64,000 bases of DNA from Brevundimonas mediterranea. Lineage in GTDB: Bacteria; Pseudomonadota; Alphaproteobacteria; Caulobacterales; Caulobacteraceae. Both the position numbers and the translations under genes were made by a program. The DNA lies in the NCBI RefSeq assembly GCF_011064825.1, contig NZ_CP048751.1, positions 2,666,001-2,730,000 of the forward strand, given 5' to 3'. Position 1 is the first letter of the stretch. Every line of letters begins with the position of its first letter. The notes below the pieces were generated by a model. The model was not told where the DNA came from. It saw only the letters and a program-made list of their open reading frames with translations, and made no database searches. Below, piece after piece: positions 1-8,668 of this stretch.

Positions 1-701
1 ATGCGCTTCCTATTGTCGTTCTCCTCAATGGGGATCACGCCCCGGTCGAAGACCGCCATATTGCGTTCCAGGTAGTAGGCGATGACCTGGGGCACGGGCG
101 CGCCCTGTTCGCACAGCTCGGCGACCGGCAGCAGGACATCCTTCCACGGCAGCTTGCCATAGCGTTGGTGCGCGCTCCACCAGGCGTCCACCGTGCCGGG
201 CACATTCACCGTCACCGCCCCATAACGCGGCAGATAGCCTTCGATGGCCTTGGACCGCGCGGTTTCCAGGCTGAGGCCCCGCGGACTGGCGCCGGACCCG
301 TTCAGCCCGACCACCGTCTTCTGTTTCGGGTCCCACAGCAGGCAATAGGCGTCGCCGCCGATGCCGTTGGCCACCGGCTCCAGGAAGCCCAGGGCCGCAT
401 TGATGGCGATGGCCGCGTCGATGGCCGATCCGCCGCGCCTCAGGGTGTCGATCCCGATCAGGCTGGCCGCCGGGTGCGCCGTCGCCGCCGCCCCGTTCGC
501 GCCCCAGACGGTCGAGCGGCCCATGAATTTCGGTCCCGTCACCCGGTCGCCGATGCCGACCCCGGCGTAGGGATCGGCGGGACGGGCAGGGGCGGGGGCC
601 GCCTCGGTCGGCTTGGCGGTCGGAGACGACTGTCGCGCCTGGACGGCCGTCGCCGCCAGGGCTCCGGCAGGCAGGGCGGACAGGAAGGTGCGACGACGCA
701 T
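1..701 (-). CDS. ggt: gamma-glutamyltransferase, N-terminal part (cut by window edge)
   Basis: This is the first 233 codons of a gene that runs off the left edge. The protein starts with a twin-arginine type signal (MRRRTFLSALPAG, then a hydrophobic stretch and an Ala-rich cleavage region), so it is probably exported to the periplasm. Mature-domain motifs are typical of the gamma-glutamyltransferase family: AATAHPAAS, RRGGSAIDAAIA and NGIGGDAY. Such enzymes are Ntn hydrolases that cleave glutathione and other gamma-glutamyl compounds. The self-cleavage threonine lies in the C-terminal half, outside the window, so activity cannot be judged. The start is the ATG at 699-701; a longer open frame on the same strand in another phase is a shadow. 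Confidence 0.88.
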   Translation of the reverse strand, partial: MRRRTFLSALPAGALAATAVQARQSSPTAKPTEAAPAPARPADPYAGVGIGDRVTGPKFMGRSTVWGANGAAATAHPAASLIGIDTLRRGGSAIDAAIAINAALGFLEPVANGIGGDAYCLLWDPKQKTVVGLNGSGASPRGLSLETARSKAIEGYLPRYGAVTVNVPGTVDAWWSAHQRYGKLPWKDVLLPVAELCEQGAPVPQVIAYYLERNMAVFDRGVIPIEENDNRKR

Positions 702-773
702 GGGCGGACTCCTCGAACAGCCGATTTGGCATCAAGGCGGTCAGCGTGCGCGGGAGCAAGCCTCGCCGCAAAG

Positions 774-804
774 AAAAAGGCCGCGTCCCTTTCGGAACGC
801 GGCC
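774..804 (-). terminator. intrinsic terminator after exbD
   Basis: Perfect 8-base stem (GGCCGCGT at 779-786 with ACGCGGCC at 797-804), followed on the minus strand by a run of five T (774-778). It lies 25 bases downstream of the exbD stop and fits rho-independent termination of that gene. Confidence 0.8.
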
Positions 805-828
805 CTGATCCGGGATAGAACCTCGGTC

Positions 829-1263
829 CTATTCGATGTCTTCGTTCAGCAGGCCGACCTTGAAGAAGCCGTTCTCCTGCATCTTGTTCATGACTTCCAT
901 GAACTGAGAATATTTCACTTCCGGCTGGGCGCGCACGAAGACGCGCTCTTCCTGGCAGGCGCCGCCGCCCAGGGCGGTGCAGACGTCGGTGGCCAGGTTG
1001 TCGATCGAGGTCTGCTTGTCCGACAGGAACAGCTGACCGTTTTCCTGGATGGTGATGTACACTGGCTCTTTCTCAACCGTGTTCGGCTGAGGCGGCTGCG
1101 CCGGCGGCAGGTCGAGGCGGATCGACACGGTCGCCATGGGCGCGGCGACCATGAAGATGATCATCAGCACCAGCAGAATGTCGATGAACGGCGTGATGTT
1201 GATATCCGCCGTCTGTTCGATCGTGTGCTTGTCCCCACCGGAACCGCCGATCTTCGCAGCCAT
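829..1263 (-). CDS. exbD: ExbD/TolR family biopolymer transport protein
   Basis: A 144-residue protein with the ExbD/TolR layout: short cytoplasmic N-terminus, one membrane helix at about residues 25-45, and a periplasmic domain. The helix begins with TPFIDILLVLMIIFM and keeps the family's conserved aspartate (Asp28), which is needed for proton-driven energy transfer to TonB or TolA. No exbB, tolQ or tonB lies beside it; the upstream neighbour is folE. It is therefore an isolated exbD whose partners must be encoded elsewhere. Two Cys in the periplasmic part (DVCTALGGGACQEE) could form a disulfide. A terminator follows. ExbD and TolR cannot be separated from sequence alone. Confidence 0.85.
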   Translation of the reverse strand: MAAKIGGSGGDKHTIEQTADINITPFIDILLVLMIIFMVAAPMATVSIRLDLPPAQPPQPNTVEKEPVYITIQENGQLFLSDKQTSIDNLATDVCTALGGGACQEERVFVRAQPEVKYSQFMEVMNKMQENGFFKVGLLNEDIE

Positions 1264-1420
1264 GCCTAATCTCCGTTACCGCCGGCCGCGATCCGCGCCG
1301 ACATTTCCCTATGGATCGCCCGAGAGCTTGTTCGGTTCTTGGCGTCCCGATGCGCGCTTGTAAAGCGGTTCTAAACGATCCGGCGTTCCGGAACGTCAAT
1401 TACCCGCGACAGGCGAGGCT

Positions 1421-2050
1421 TTACGCCTTCGCCAGCTTCAGGAAACGGTCCATCAGGGCCGGATCGGACTTGAAGGCGCCGGTGAACCGGGTGGTGACGG
1501 TCGAAACATGCCGGTGATGCACCCCGCGCGTGGTCATGCACTGGTGCGCGGCGTCGATCATCACCGCGACGCCCCTGGGCTGCAGGTGCGATTCGATGGC
1601 CTCGATGATGTCGTTGGTCAGGGTTTCCTGATTCTGCAGACGTCGGGCGAAGATCTCCACCACCCGCGCCAGCTTCGAGATGCCGACAACCTTCTCGCCG
1701 GGCAGATAGGCGACATAGGCCTTGCCCAGGAAGGGGGCCAGGTGGTGCTCGCAATGGCTCTCCACCTCGATCTCGCGCAGGATGACCATGTCGTCATAGC
1801 CGGTCACGTCCTCGAAGGTGCGCGACAGCTCCTTGGCCGCGTCGGCCTCATAGCCGTCGAACCATTCGCCGTAAGCGTCGACCACCCGCTTGGGCGTGTC
1901 GATCAGGCCCGGACGGTCCGGATTGTCCCCGGCCCAGGCGATCAGGGTGCGCACGGCCTCCAGCGCCTGCTCGCGCGACGGGCGGCCAGACTCCTGAACC
2001 GTGGCGGTTTCGTCGCTGACGAGGACGGGCTTGGCGGGGATGACGCTCAT
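1421..2050 (-). CDS. folE: GTP cyclohydrolase I
   Basis: A 209-residue enzyme of normal length for the family. It converts GTP to 7,8-dihydroneopterin triphosphate, the first step of tetrahydrofolate synthesis. The zinc ligands are visible: Cys100 and His103 in ESHCEHHLAPF, and Cys171 in HQCMTTRGV. Other signature stretches are DTPKRV near the N-terminus and YLPGEKVVGISK, which lines the active site. It is divergent from cysS, whose start lies 130 bases away. The first 20 residues are variable and the ATG at 2048-2050 is the only reasonable start. Confidence 0.95.
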   Translation of the reverse strand: MSVIPAKPVLVSDETATVQESGRPSREQALEAVRTLIAWAGDNPDRPGLIDTPKRVVDAYGEWFDGYEADAAKELSRTFEDVTGYDDMVILREIEVESHCEHHLAPFLGKAYVAYLPGEKVVGISKLARVVEIFARRLQNQETLTNDIIEAIESHLQPRGVAVMIDAAHQCMTTRGVHHRHVSTVTTRFTGAFKSDPALMDRFLKLAKA

Positions 2051-2179
2051 GAACTCGATTTTCCGGCCGGGGCGGTCGGAGCCGCCCGGTATAGCTTCTA
2101 CAATCCGTCGGGACTGTATATCAGGCCGCTATATGGGACGGACCCTCCGTCCTGCAAGAAAACGAAGTCCACCTATCTT

Positions 2180-3589
2180 ATGCCGCTGCACATCCACGAC
2201 ACCCTGCACCGTGAAAAGCGCCTGTTCGAACCGCGCGATCCGAACCGGGTGACCCTCTATGTCTGCGGCCCGACGGTCTATGACTACGCCCATATCGGCA
2301 ACGCTCGCCCGCCGGTGGTGTTCGACGTCCTGGTGCGGCTGCTGCGCCGGACCTATGGCGCGGATCATGTGATCTACGCTCGCAACGTCACCGACGTGGA
2401 CGACAAGATCAACCAGAAGGCCGCCCGCGAGGGCGTGCCGATCGGCGAGGTCACCGCCCGCTACGAGGCCGCCTATCTGGCTGACATGGGCCTGCTGAAC
2501 GTCTCGCCGCCAGACCTCGCCCCCCACGTCACCGACTATATCCCGGCCATCGTCGCCCAGATCCAGGCCATCGTCGACGCCGGCTGCGCCTATGCCGCTG
2601 AAGGCCATGTCCTGTTCGACGTTTCGTCCTATCCGTCCTACGGCGCCCTGTCGGGCCGGAACCTGGACGACATGATCGCCGGCGCCCGGGTCGAGGTCGC
2701 GCCCTACAAGAAGAACCCCCACGACTTCGTGCTGTGGAAACCGTCCAAGCCGGACGAGCCGTCCTGGCCGTCGCCCTGGGGCGAGGGGCGTCCAGGCTGG
2801 CATATCGAATGCTCGGCCATGATCGAACAGGCCCTGGGCCTGCCCATCGACATCCATGGCGGCGGCATCGACCTGGTCTTCCCCCACCATGAGAACGAGA
2901 TCGCCCAGGGCGTCTGCGCCCACGGCCATGCTCAGGGCGACAAGGCCCACGACGAATACGCCCGCTACTGGATGCACAACGGCTTCCTGACCGTGGACGC
3001 CGAGAAGATGTCCAAGTCCGTCGGCAACGTCCTGCTGCTGCACGACCTGGTCCAGGCCATGCCGGGCGAAGTCGTCCGCTGGGCGCTTCTGTCGGCCCAC
3101 TACCGCCAGCCGCTGGACTGGAACCAGGGCCTGCTGGACCAGTCGAAGAAGTCGCTGGACCGCCTGTACGGCGCCCTGCACCGCTCCAGCGGCGTCGAGG
3201 TTCTGGATCTCGATCCACCCGCCGACTTCATGAAGTCGATCGAGGACGACCTGAACACCCCCGGCGCCATGGCCAGCCTGTTCGCCCTGTCCAGCGAGAT
3301 CGAGCGCGGCATGACGGCGGGCGATCTGGACGCCGTGGCCCAGGCCCGCGCCCGCCTCATGGCCTGCGCTTCCATTCTGGGGGTGCTTCAGTCCGACCCG
3401 GCCGCCTGGCTGGAGGGCGACGTCTCCGACGCCCTGCGTATCGAGGTTGAGGCCCTGCTGGAGCAACGCGCCGCCGCCCGCGCCGCCAAGGACTGGCCCG
3501 AGGCCGACCGCATCCGCGACCGCCTGAACGCACTGAACGTCGTCGTCATGGACGGTCCCGACGGCGCGACCTGGCGGATGAAGGGCTGA
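2180..3589 (+). CDS. cysS: cysteinyl-tRNA synthetase
   Basis: A 469-residue class I aminoacyl-tRNA synthetase. The HIGH-type motif is in TVYDYAHIGNARP, and the KMSKS loop is in EKMSKSVG. The zinc-binding region includes CGPTVYDY near the start, HIECSAM, and HGGGIDLVFPHHENE. The open frame extends far upstream, but the ATG at 2180 gives the family's usual N-terminus (MPLHIHDTLHREK), so the upstream extension is antisense to folE and not coding. It ends only 3 bases before the convergent topoisomerase stop. Confidence 0.96.
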   Translation: MPLHIHDTLHREKRLFEPRDPNRVTLYVCGPTVYDYAHIGNARPPVVFDVLVRLLRRTYGADHVIYARNVTDVDDKINQKAAREGVPIGEVTARYEAAYLADMGLLNVSPPDLAPHVTDYIPAIVAQIQAIVDAGCAYAAEGHVLFDVSSYPSYGALSGRNLDDMIAGARVEVAPYKKNPHDFVLWKPSKPDEPSWPSPWGEGRPGWHIECSAMIEQALGLPIDIHGGGIDLVFPHHENEIAQGVCAHGHAQGDKAHDEYARYWMHNGFLTVDAEKMSKSVGNVLLLHDLVQAMPGEVVRWALLSAHYRQPLDWNQGLLDQSKKSLDRLYGALHRSSGVEVLDLDPPADFMKSIEDDLNTPGAMASLFALSSEIERGMTAGDLDAVAQARARLMACASILGVLQSDPAAWLEGDVSDALRIEVEALLEQRAAARAAKDWPEADRIRDRLNALNVVVMDGPDGATWRMKG

Positions 3590-3592
3590 CGC

Positions 3593-4615
3593 TCAGGCTG
3601 CGGCCAACTGCCGGATCAGCGCCGTCTCGAACCCCTTGGCGTCTGGGCCGGGCAGGGCGGTCTTCAGCTCGCCGCTCTCGTACAGCGCCATCACCTTCGG
3701 ATGGACGTAGGAGGTCCGGCACACCGTCGGCGTATTGCCCAGCAGGCCCGCCACCGCCTTGACGCAGACGGTGATCTTGCGTTTGGCGTCGCTCGGCGAG
3801 GTCGGAGGCTCCATCTCGCGCAGGGCCCGCGCCGCCGAGACCGTGCCCGCCCAGGTGCGGAAATCCTTGGCCGAGAACTGGTCGCCCATGGCCGCGCGGA
3901 TATAGGCGTTCACATCGTCCGAGGTGACGGGGCACAGCTCCCCGTCGGCCGTGCGGTATTTGAAAAGGTGCTGGCCCGGCAGTTCCTCCAGCGCCCGCAC
4001 CACCCGCGCCAGCCGCCGGTCGCGGACGCTGACCCGGTGGTCCTTGCCGCTCTTGCCCCGGAACTCGAAGGTCAGGGCCGCGCCGTCCACCTCCAGATGC
4101 CGCTTGTTCAGGGTGGTCAGCCCATAGCTGCGGTTCTCCCGCGCATAGGCCGCATTGCCGACCCGGATCAGGGTGATCTCCAGCAGACGCACCGCGGTCG
4201 CCAGCACCTTCTCCTTCACCGGCCCCCTCAGACCCAGATCATGCTCCACCTGGGCGCGCAGCCGGGGCAGGGCGCGCGAAAAGGCCGGCAGCTTGTCGAA
4301 CTTGTTCTCCGACCGGGCCGAACTCCAGCCGGCGTGATAGCGGTACTGTTTGCGCCCCTTCGCGTCGCGCCCGGTCGCCTGGATATGGCCGTTGGCCTTG
4401 GGGCAGATCCAGACGTCGGTCCAGGCGGGCGGAATGGCCAGGGCGCGGATACGGTCCAGAACCTTCGCGTCCTTGACCGGTTGATCCTTGGCGTCGCGAT
4501 AGGACCAGCCCTTGCCGGCGCGGCGGCGGGTCAGGCCGGGGTTGTCGTCGCTGCACCAGCTCAGCCCCTGCGGAACCTCGACCGCAATATCCACGCCGTG
4601 CGATCCGTCCGCCAT
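3593..4615 (-). CDS. DNA topoisomerase IB (poxvirus-like)
   Basis: A 340-residue type IB topoisomerase of the bacterial poxvirus-like group. It relaxes supercoils through a 3'-phosphotyrosyl bond. The N-terminal domain has PPAWTDVWICPKANGHIQATG. The catalytic domain contains the expected residues in order: Arg in LIRVGNAAYA, Lys in FRGKSGKDH, Arg in FSAKDFRTWAGT, and the nucleophile Tyr in CRTSYVHP. The length matches such enzymes from other proteobacteria. It is convergent with cysS and divergent from rlmJ. These enzymes are accessory in most bacteria, and no partner gene is visible here. Confidence 0.92.
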   Translation of the reverse strand: MADGSHGVDIAVEVPQGLSWCSDDNPGLTRRRAGKGWSYRDAKDQPVKDAKVLDRIRALAIPPAWTDVWICPKANGHIQATGRDAKGRKQYRYHAGWSSARSENKFDKLPAFSRALPRLRAQVEHDLGLRGPVKEKVLATAVRLLEITLIRVGNAAYARENRSYGLTTLNKRHLEVDGAALTFEFRGKSGKDHRVSVRDRRLARVVRALEELPGQHLFKYRTADGELCPVTSDDVNAYIRAAMGDQFSAKDFRTWAGTVSAARALREMEPPTSPSDAKRKITVCVKAVAGLLGNTPTVCRTSYVHPKVMALYESGELKTALPGPDAKGFETALIRQLAAA

Positions 4616-4755
4616 CAGCGGCCTTCCTTTTCATTGGTCTTTCAGCGGCTTGCCCCAGACCCGCCCCAAGACCAGCAACGAACGCCGGGTGGGGTCGCCG
4701 GGTTCCAGCCGCCGCTTCCCCTTGACCCCGCGCGCCCGGCGCGACACGAGGCGGC

Positions 4756-5571
4756 ATGAATTATCGCCACAGCTTCCACGCCGGAAACTTCGCCGACCTG
4801 GTCAAACACGCCCTGGTCCTGTGGCTGGTGAAGACCCGCGCGGCGGCGGGCCCGCTGACGGTGCTCGACACCCACGCCGGCGCCGGCCTTTATGACCTGT
4901 CCGGCGACGCCGTGCGGTCCAAGGAGGCCGAGGCCGGAGTCGCGCGTCTGATGACCGACCCGGACCTGCCGCCCCTGATGCAGGCCCTGGCGGATCGGGT
5001 GGCGGCGCTGAACCCCGACGGCGGCGCCCGCTTCTATCCCGGCTCGCCCCTGCTGATCGCCGACGCCCTCGGGGCGGGCGGAACCTATGTCGGCTATGAG
5101 CTGAACCCGCCCGTCCGCGCCCTGCTGGATCAGGCCCTCGCGGATCGCCCAAACGCCGAGGCGCGCGAGGGCGACGGCTACGCCCTGGCCATGGCCGAGG
5201 CGGCGCGGGTCAAGGCTCCCCTGATCCTGATCGATCCCCCGTTCGAAAAGCCCGACGACTATGTCCGCTCGGCCGAAACCGCTCTGGCGGTGGTCCGCCG
5301 CGACCCCGCCGCGACCGTCGCCGTCTGGACCCCGCTGAAGGATCTGGAGACCTTCGACGCCTTCATCCGCCGGCTGCAGCCCAAGGCCGGCCCGACCCTG
5401 GTCGCCGAGGCCCGCCTGCGTCCCCTGACCAATCCGATGAAGATGAACGGCTGCGCCCTGGTGGTCGTCAATCCGCCGCCTGGCGCCGAGGACGCGGCGC
5501 GCCAGGTGTGCGGCTGGGTCGCCAACCGTCTGGGCGATCCGGGCGGCCGGGCTGAAATCTGGTCCTTCTGA
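4756..5571 (+). CDS. rlmJ: 23S rRNA (adenine(2030)-N6)-methyltransferase
   Basis: A 271-residue SAM-dependent methyltransferase of the RlmJ (YhiR) family, which methylates A2030 of 23S rRNA. The diagnostic N-terminus MNYRHSFHAGNFADL-VKH is present. The SAM-binding part has LDTHAGAGLYDL. The catalytic motif is DPPF (in LILIDPPFEKPDDY), as in N6-adenine methyltransferases. Near the C-terminus MKMNGCALVVVNPP is also typical. The coding start at 4756 fits the family exactly. The next gene follows on the same strand after 29 bases, so the two may be cotranscribed. Confidence 0.93.
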   Translation: MNYRHSFHAGNFADLVKHALVLWLVKTRAAAGPLTVLDTHAGAGLYDLSGDAVRSKEAEAGVARLMTDPDLPPLMQALADRVAALNPDGGARFYPGSPLLIADALGAGGTYVGYELNPPVRALLDQALADRPNAEAREGDGYALAMAEAARVKAPLILIDPPFEKPDDYVRSAETALAVVRRDPAATVAVWTPLKDLETFDAFIRRLQPKAGPTLVAEARLRPLTNPMKMNGCALVVVNPPPGAEDAARQVCGWVANRLGDPGGRAEIWSF

Positions 5572-5600
5572 TCGGCGCGCCCCTTGTCTATGGTCGGGCC

Positions 5601-6332
5601 ATGACCCGTATCGCCATTCTGGAAACCGGCCATCCGCCCGAGGCCCTGAAGGACAGTTTCGACGACTATCCGGCCCGGTTCCGCGCCCTGCTGGGCGAAA
5701 ACGTCCCGACCACCCGGTTCGACGTCCAGTCCGGCCATCTGCCGTCCGACCCCGCCGCCTTTCAGGGGGTGATCGTCACCGGCTCGGCCGCAGGGGTCTA
5801 TGACGACCTGCCGTGGATTCCCCAGTTGATCGACTGGCTGCGCGCCGCGCGGGGCCGGACCCGTATCGTCGGCATCTGTTTCGGCCACCAGGTCCTGGCC
5901 CACGCCTTCGGCGGCGCGGTCGAGAAGTCCGACAAGGGCTGGGGCGTCGGCCTGCACCGCTACGACGTGCACGGGACCGAGCCGTGGATGCACCCCCGCG
6001 CCCGCACCCTCGCCATCCCCGTCTCGCATCAGGATCAGGTCGTGGCCGTCTCGCCCGACGCCCGCGTCATCGCCTCCAGCGGCTTCACCCCCTACGCCGG
6101 CCTGGCCTGGGGGCAGGACGCCATCTCCTTCCAGTGCCACCCGGAGTTCCAGCCCGACTACGCCGCCGCCCTGGTCGAGGTCCGGCGCGGTTCGCGCATC
6201 CCCGAAGCCCTGGCCGAGGCCGCGCTCGACAGCCTGAAACGCCCCAACGACCGCGCCGTCCTCACCGCCTGGATCCGCGCCTTCCTGCTGCTCACCCCGC
6301 CGCCCGTGGAAGAGCAGGGCAGCGGGATCTAG
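5601..6332 (+). CDS. class I glutamine amidotransferase domain protein
   Basis: A 243-residue stand-alone class I glutamine amidotransferase fold. The nucleophile elbow is GICFGHQ with Cys93, and the His/Glu pair of the triad is in CHPEF (His180, Glu182). It resembles GMP-synthase-like or gamma-glutamyl hydrolase-like single-domain proteins. These release ammonia from glutamine or hydrolyse gamma-glutamyl bonds. No synthase domain is attached and no obvious acceptor enzyme lies next to it, so the substrate is unknown. It may form a short operon with rlmJ. A long palindromic repeat follows its stop codon after 11 bases. Confidence 0.85.
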   Translation: MTRIAILETGHPPEALKDSFDDYPARFRALLGENVPTTRFDVQSGHLPSDPAAFQGVIVTGSAAGVYDDLPWIPQLIDWLRAARGRTRIVGICFGHQVLAHAFGGAVEKSDKGWGVGLHRYDVHGTEPWMHPRARTLAIPVSHQDQVVAVSPDARVIASSGFTPYAGLAWGQDAISFQCHPEFQPDYAAALVEVRRGSRIPEALAEAALDSLKRPNDRAVLTAWIRAFLLLTPPPVEEQGSGI

Positions 6333-6343
6333 CCTCTACATTT

Positions 6344-6517
6344 CTTTCGTCATCCTCCGACAAGCCGCTGCTTCGCGGCGCAGATCGGGGGACCCAGCGG
6401 CGCCGAAGGCGATGCGTCCGCCGCTCGATGTTTGAACACCTCGTCCGCGACAGGTTCGCGCTCGCGCGCGCCGCTGGGTCCCCCGGTTCCGCTTCGCGGC
6501 CCGGAGGATGACGAAAG
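6344..6517. repeat. 174-bp nested palindromic intergenic element
   Basis: The space between two convergent genes is almost filled by a nested inverted repeat. The outer arms are 16 bases and perfect (6344-6359 with 6502-6517; CTTTCGTCATCCTCCG and its complement). Inner arms of 17 bases are also perfect (6387-6403 with 6468-6484; GGGGGACCCAGCGGCGC). Each side also carries a short CGCTTCGCGG-type stretch. There is no ORF with recognisable content inside. The element could act as a terminator for both genes. Confidence 0.85.
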
Positions 6518-6527
6518 TGGAGGCGAT

Positions 6528-7592
6528 CTAAACCCCCAACACCGCGATCAGCCCCAGGCTCAGCCCCACCAGGGCCGCCAGCGACAACACCACGGCCGCC
6601 ACCACACGCCCACCGGCCCGCGCCACGGCCCGGATGTCGGTTTGCAGCCCCAGCGCCGCCATGGCCGCCACAGTCAGCAGGCCCGACGCCGCCGCCATGG
6701 GCGAAAGCGCCGCCTGTGGGATCAGCTCCAGGTTCCGCAGCGCGATCATGGCCAGAAAACCGACGATGAACCACGGCAGGAGCCGGTGCAGTCCCGGCCC
6801 CTTCGCCCCCTCCGCCCGATCCCGAAAGATCAGCGACAGCACCAGGATCACCGGCCCCAGCATCAGCACCCGCGCCAGCTTGACCACCGTCCCCGTCTGG
6901 GTCGCGACGGCGCCGAACGGGGCGGCGGCCGCCAGCACTTGCGGCACGGCGTAGACGGTCAGCCCCGCCAGGGCGCCGTATTGCAAGCCGCTCATCGACA
7001 TCAGTCCGCCCAGCAGGGGCAGGGTCAGAACCACCACCACCCCCAGCACGGCGGTAAAGGCGATGGAGGCGGCGACCTCCTCGCCATCGGCGTCGATCAC
7101 CGGGGCCACGGCGGCGATGGCGGAGTTGCCGCAGATGGCGTTGCCGCACGCCACCAGCAGGGCCATGCGCGGGTTCAGCCCCAGCAGACGCCCGATCCCG
7201 AACCCGGCCAGAATGGCGGCGGCGACCAGGGCGAAGACCCCCGCCACGAACCCCAGCCCCAGCGACGACAGGGTCGCCGCACTGACCGAGGCGCCCAACA
7301 GGACCACGGCGACCTCCAGCAGGATCTTGGCGCTGAAATCGATCCCGGCCCTGAACCGCACGTCCGGCGTCCAGGCCGCCCGCACGCCGGCGCCCAGCAG
7401 GATGGCCAGCACCAGCGGCTCCAGCCAGACCTTGCCGACCGCCCCGCGTTCCAGGCCACCCAGGCCCACCGCCGCCAGGGCGACCACCAAGCTTATCATC
7501 AGGCCGGGCCACACCGCGCGCCCGAACGCGCCCAACCGTATCATGCGGGGCAGGGGAGGACTCAAAACGGCGTCAGGGGCAGCGGATTTCAT
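6528..7592 (-). CDS. yeiH: YeiH/UPF0324 family putative sulfate exporter
   Basis: A 354-residue polytopic membrane protein of the PSE (YeiH, UPF0324) family with about ten predicted hydrophobic helices. Family landmarks include KILLEVAVVLLGAS, the NAICGNSAIAAVAPVI stretch and the C-terminal AALGLQTDIR. The family is described as putative sulfate/sulfonate exporters, but the substrate is not firmly established. A LysR-type regulator is transcribed divergently 80 bases away, the same layout as yeiE/yeiH in enteric bacteria. This supports regulation by that neighbour. The N-terminal 20 residues are variable; the ATG at 7590-7592 is the likely start. Confidence 0.85.
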   Translation of the reverse strand: MKSAAPDAVLSPPLPRMIRLGAFGRAVWPGLMISLVVALAAVGLGGLERGAVGKVWLEPLVLAILLGAGVRAAWTPDVRFRAGIDFSAKILLEVAVVLLGASVSAATLSSLGLGFVAGVFALVAAAILAGFGIGRLLGLNPRMALLVACGNAICGNSAIAAVAPVIDADGEEVAASIAFTAVLGVVVVLTLPLLGGLMSMSGLQYGALAGLTVYAVPQVLAAAAPFGAVATQTGTVVKLARVLMLGPVILVLSLIFRDRAEGAKGPGLHRLLPWFIVGFLAMIALRNLELIPQAALSPMAAASGLLTVAAMAALGLQTDIRAVARAGGRVVAAVVLSLAALVGLSLGLIAVLGV

Positions 7593-7630
7593 GGTCCAGC
7601 TTGATGGGCGGCCCCTCGACCTCGGTCCAA

Positions 7631-7656
7631 CGGATTGTTATGGTCGTTTCAATCCG
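7631..7656. promoter_or_regulatory. inverted repeat between yeiH and its LysR regulator
   Basis: CGGATTG at 7631-7637 and CAATCCG at 7650-7656 form a perfect 7-base inverted repeat with a 12-base spacer. It sits in the 79-base divergent gap, 15 bases before the regulator's GTG. This is the position where LysR-type proteins usually bind to control themselves and the divergent gene. The assignment is an inference. Confidence 0.5.
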
Positions 7657-7671
7657 ATTTGGAGATTGATC

Positions 7672-8547
7672 GTGACCCTGGAACGCCTGCGCATCTTCGT
7701 CGCCGTGGCCGAGCGCCAGCATGTGACGGCCGCCGCGCGGGCGCTGAACCTGACCCAGTCGGCGGTCTCCAACGCCATCGCGGCGCTGGAGGCCGAGCAC
7801 GACGTTTATCTGTTCGACCGGGTCGGCCGGGGCGTGGTGCTGAACCAGACCGGTCTGGCCTTCCTGCCCGAGGCCAGGGCCGTGCTGGCCCGCGCAGCGG
7901 CGGCCGAGGCGGCGCTGGCGGACATGAGCGCCCTGCGACGCGGCCGCCTGACCCTCTTCGCCAGCCAGACCATCGCCAGCGCCTGGTTGCCCCGCCGACT
8001 GGCCGCCTTTCATGCGGCCCATCCCGGCGTCGAACTGGACGTGGCCATCGGCAATACGCGCGAGGTGGCCGAGGGGGTGTTGAGCGGCGCGGCCGAGCTG
8101 GGTCTGGTCGAGGGCGAGATCGACCAGCCCTTGCTGGATCAGACGGTGGTGGGCTCGGACCGGCTGGCGGTTCTGGTCACGCCCGACCATCCCTGGGCCG
8201 GACTGCGCAGATTGGAGGCCCAGACCCTGGCGACCCAGGCCTGGGTCCTGCGCGAGGCGGGATCCGGCACCCGCTCGACCCTGGAGGCGGCGCTGCGAAA
8301 CGCGGACGTGGACCCCGCCGCCCTTTCCATCGCCATGACCCTGCCGTCGAACGAGGCGGTGCTGGCGGCGGCCGAGGCGGGGGCGGGGGCCACGGCCCTG
8401 TCCGAAAGCGTGGCCTATGGATCGGTCGCCGCCGGCCGTCTGGTCACCGCCGCCTTCAGCCTGCCGGAACGCCCGTTCCGCCTGTTGCGGCATCGCGAAC
8501 GCTATCGCAGCAAGGCGGGCGACGCTTTTGTCGCCGCCATGGAATGA
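7672..8547 (+). CDS. LysR-family transcriptional regulator
   Basis: A 291-residue LysR-type regulator. The N-terminal winged helix-turn-helix (about residues 3-62) contains VAVAERQHVTAAARALN and LTQSAVSNAIAALE. The rest is a periplasmic-binding-protein-like effector domain (about 90-290). The start is the GTG at 7672, because it gives the canonical VTLERLRIF N-terminus; the long open frame upstream is antisense to yeiH. The divergent arrangement with yeiH resembles YeiE of enteric bacteria, or the CysB-related regulators of sulfur genes. The effector is unknown. Confidence 0.88.
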   Translation: MTLERLRIFVAVAERQHVTAAARALNLTQSAVSNAIAALEAEHDVYLFDRVGRGVVLNQTGLAFLPEARAVLARAAAAEAALADMSALRRGRLTLFASQTIASAWLPRRLAAFHAAHPGVELDVAIGNTREVAEGVLSGAAELGLVEGEIDQPLLDQTVVGSDRLAVLVTPDHPWAGLRRLEAQTLATQAWVLREAGSGTRSTLEAALRNADVDPAALSIAMTLPSNEAVLAAAEAGAGATALSESVAYGSVAAGRLVTAAFSLPERPFRLLRHRERYRSKAGDAFVAAME

Positions 8548-8668
8548 GCCGACGGGGGATGCGCCCCTAATCCCGCTCCACCGCATTCTGAATTCTAAGG
8601 GCTTTCAATGAAATCCCCACAATCGACCCATCGCCCTTCCGGGCGCGGTTAGACTGGCCGCCAGGTCT
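8548..8668. other. start of the LysR-hemF region gap; no gene seen
   Basis: The gap between the LysR regulator and the small membrane gene is 277 bases. This first part contains no recognisable gene. A short hairpin CGCCC-TTCC-GGGCG lies near 8630-8645 without a T-run. The rest of the gap is covered by the possible small RNA. Confidence 0.5.

Noticed and set aside
25-771. A 248-codon open frame on the minus strand at the left edge
   Set aside because: Arg/Gly-rich translation typical of a shifted frame in GC-rich DNA. The true frame, which runs off the window, encodes gamma-glutamyltransferase with clear motifs and a signal.
2129-3466. A 445-codon open frame antisense to cysS
   Set aside because: Low-complexity Gly/Val/Gln/Asp-rich translation without any motif. 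It mirrors the synthetase codons.
6344-6517. The palindrome as an insertion sequence
   Set aside because: There is no transposase reading frame and it is only 174 bases. At most it is a non-autonomous element.
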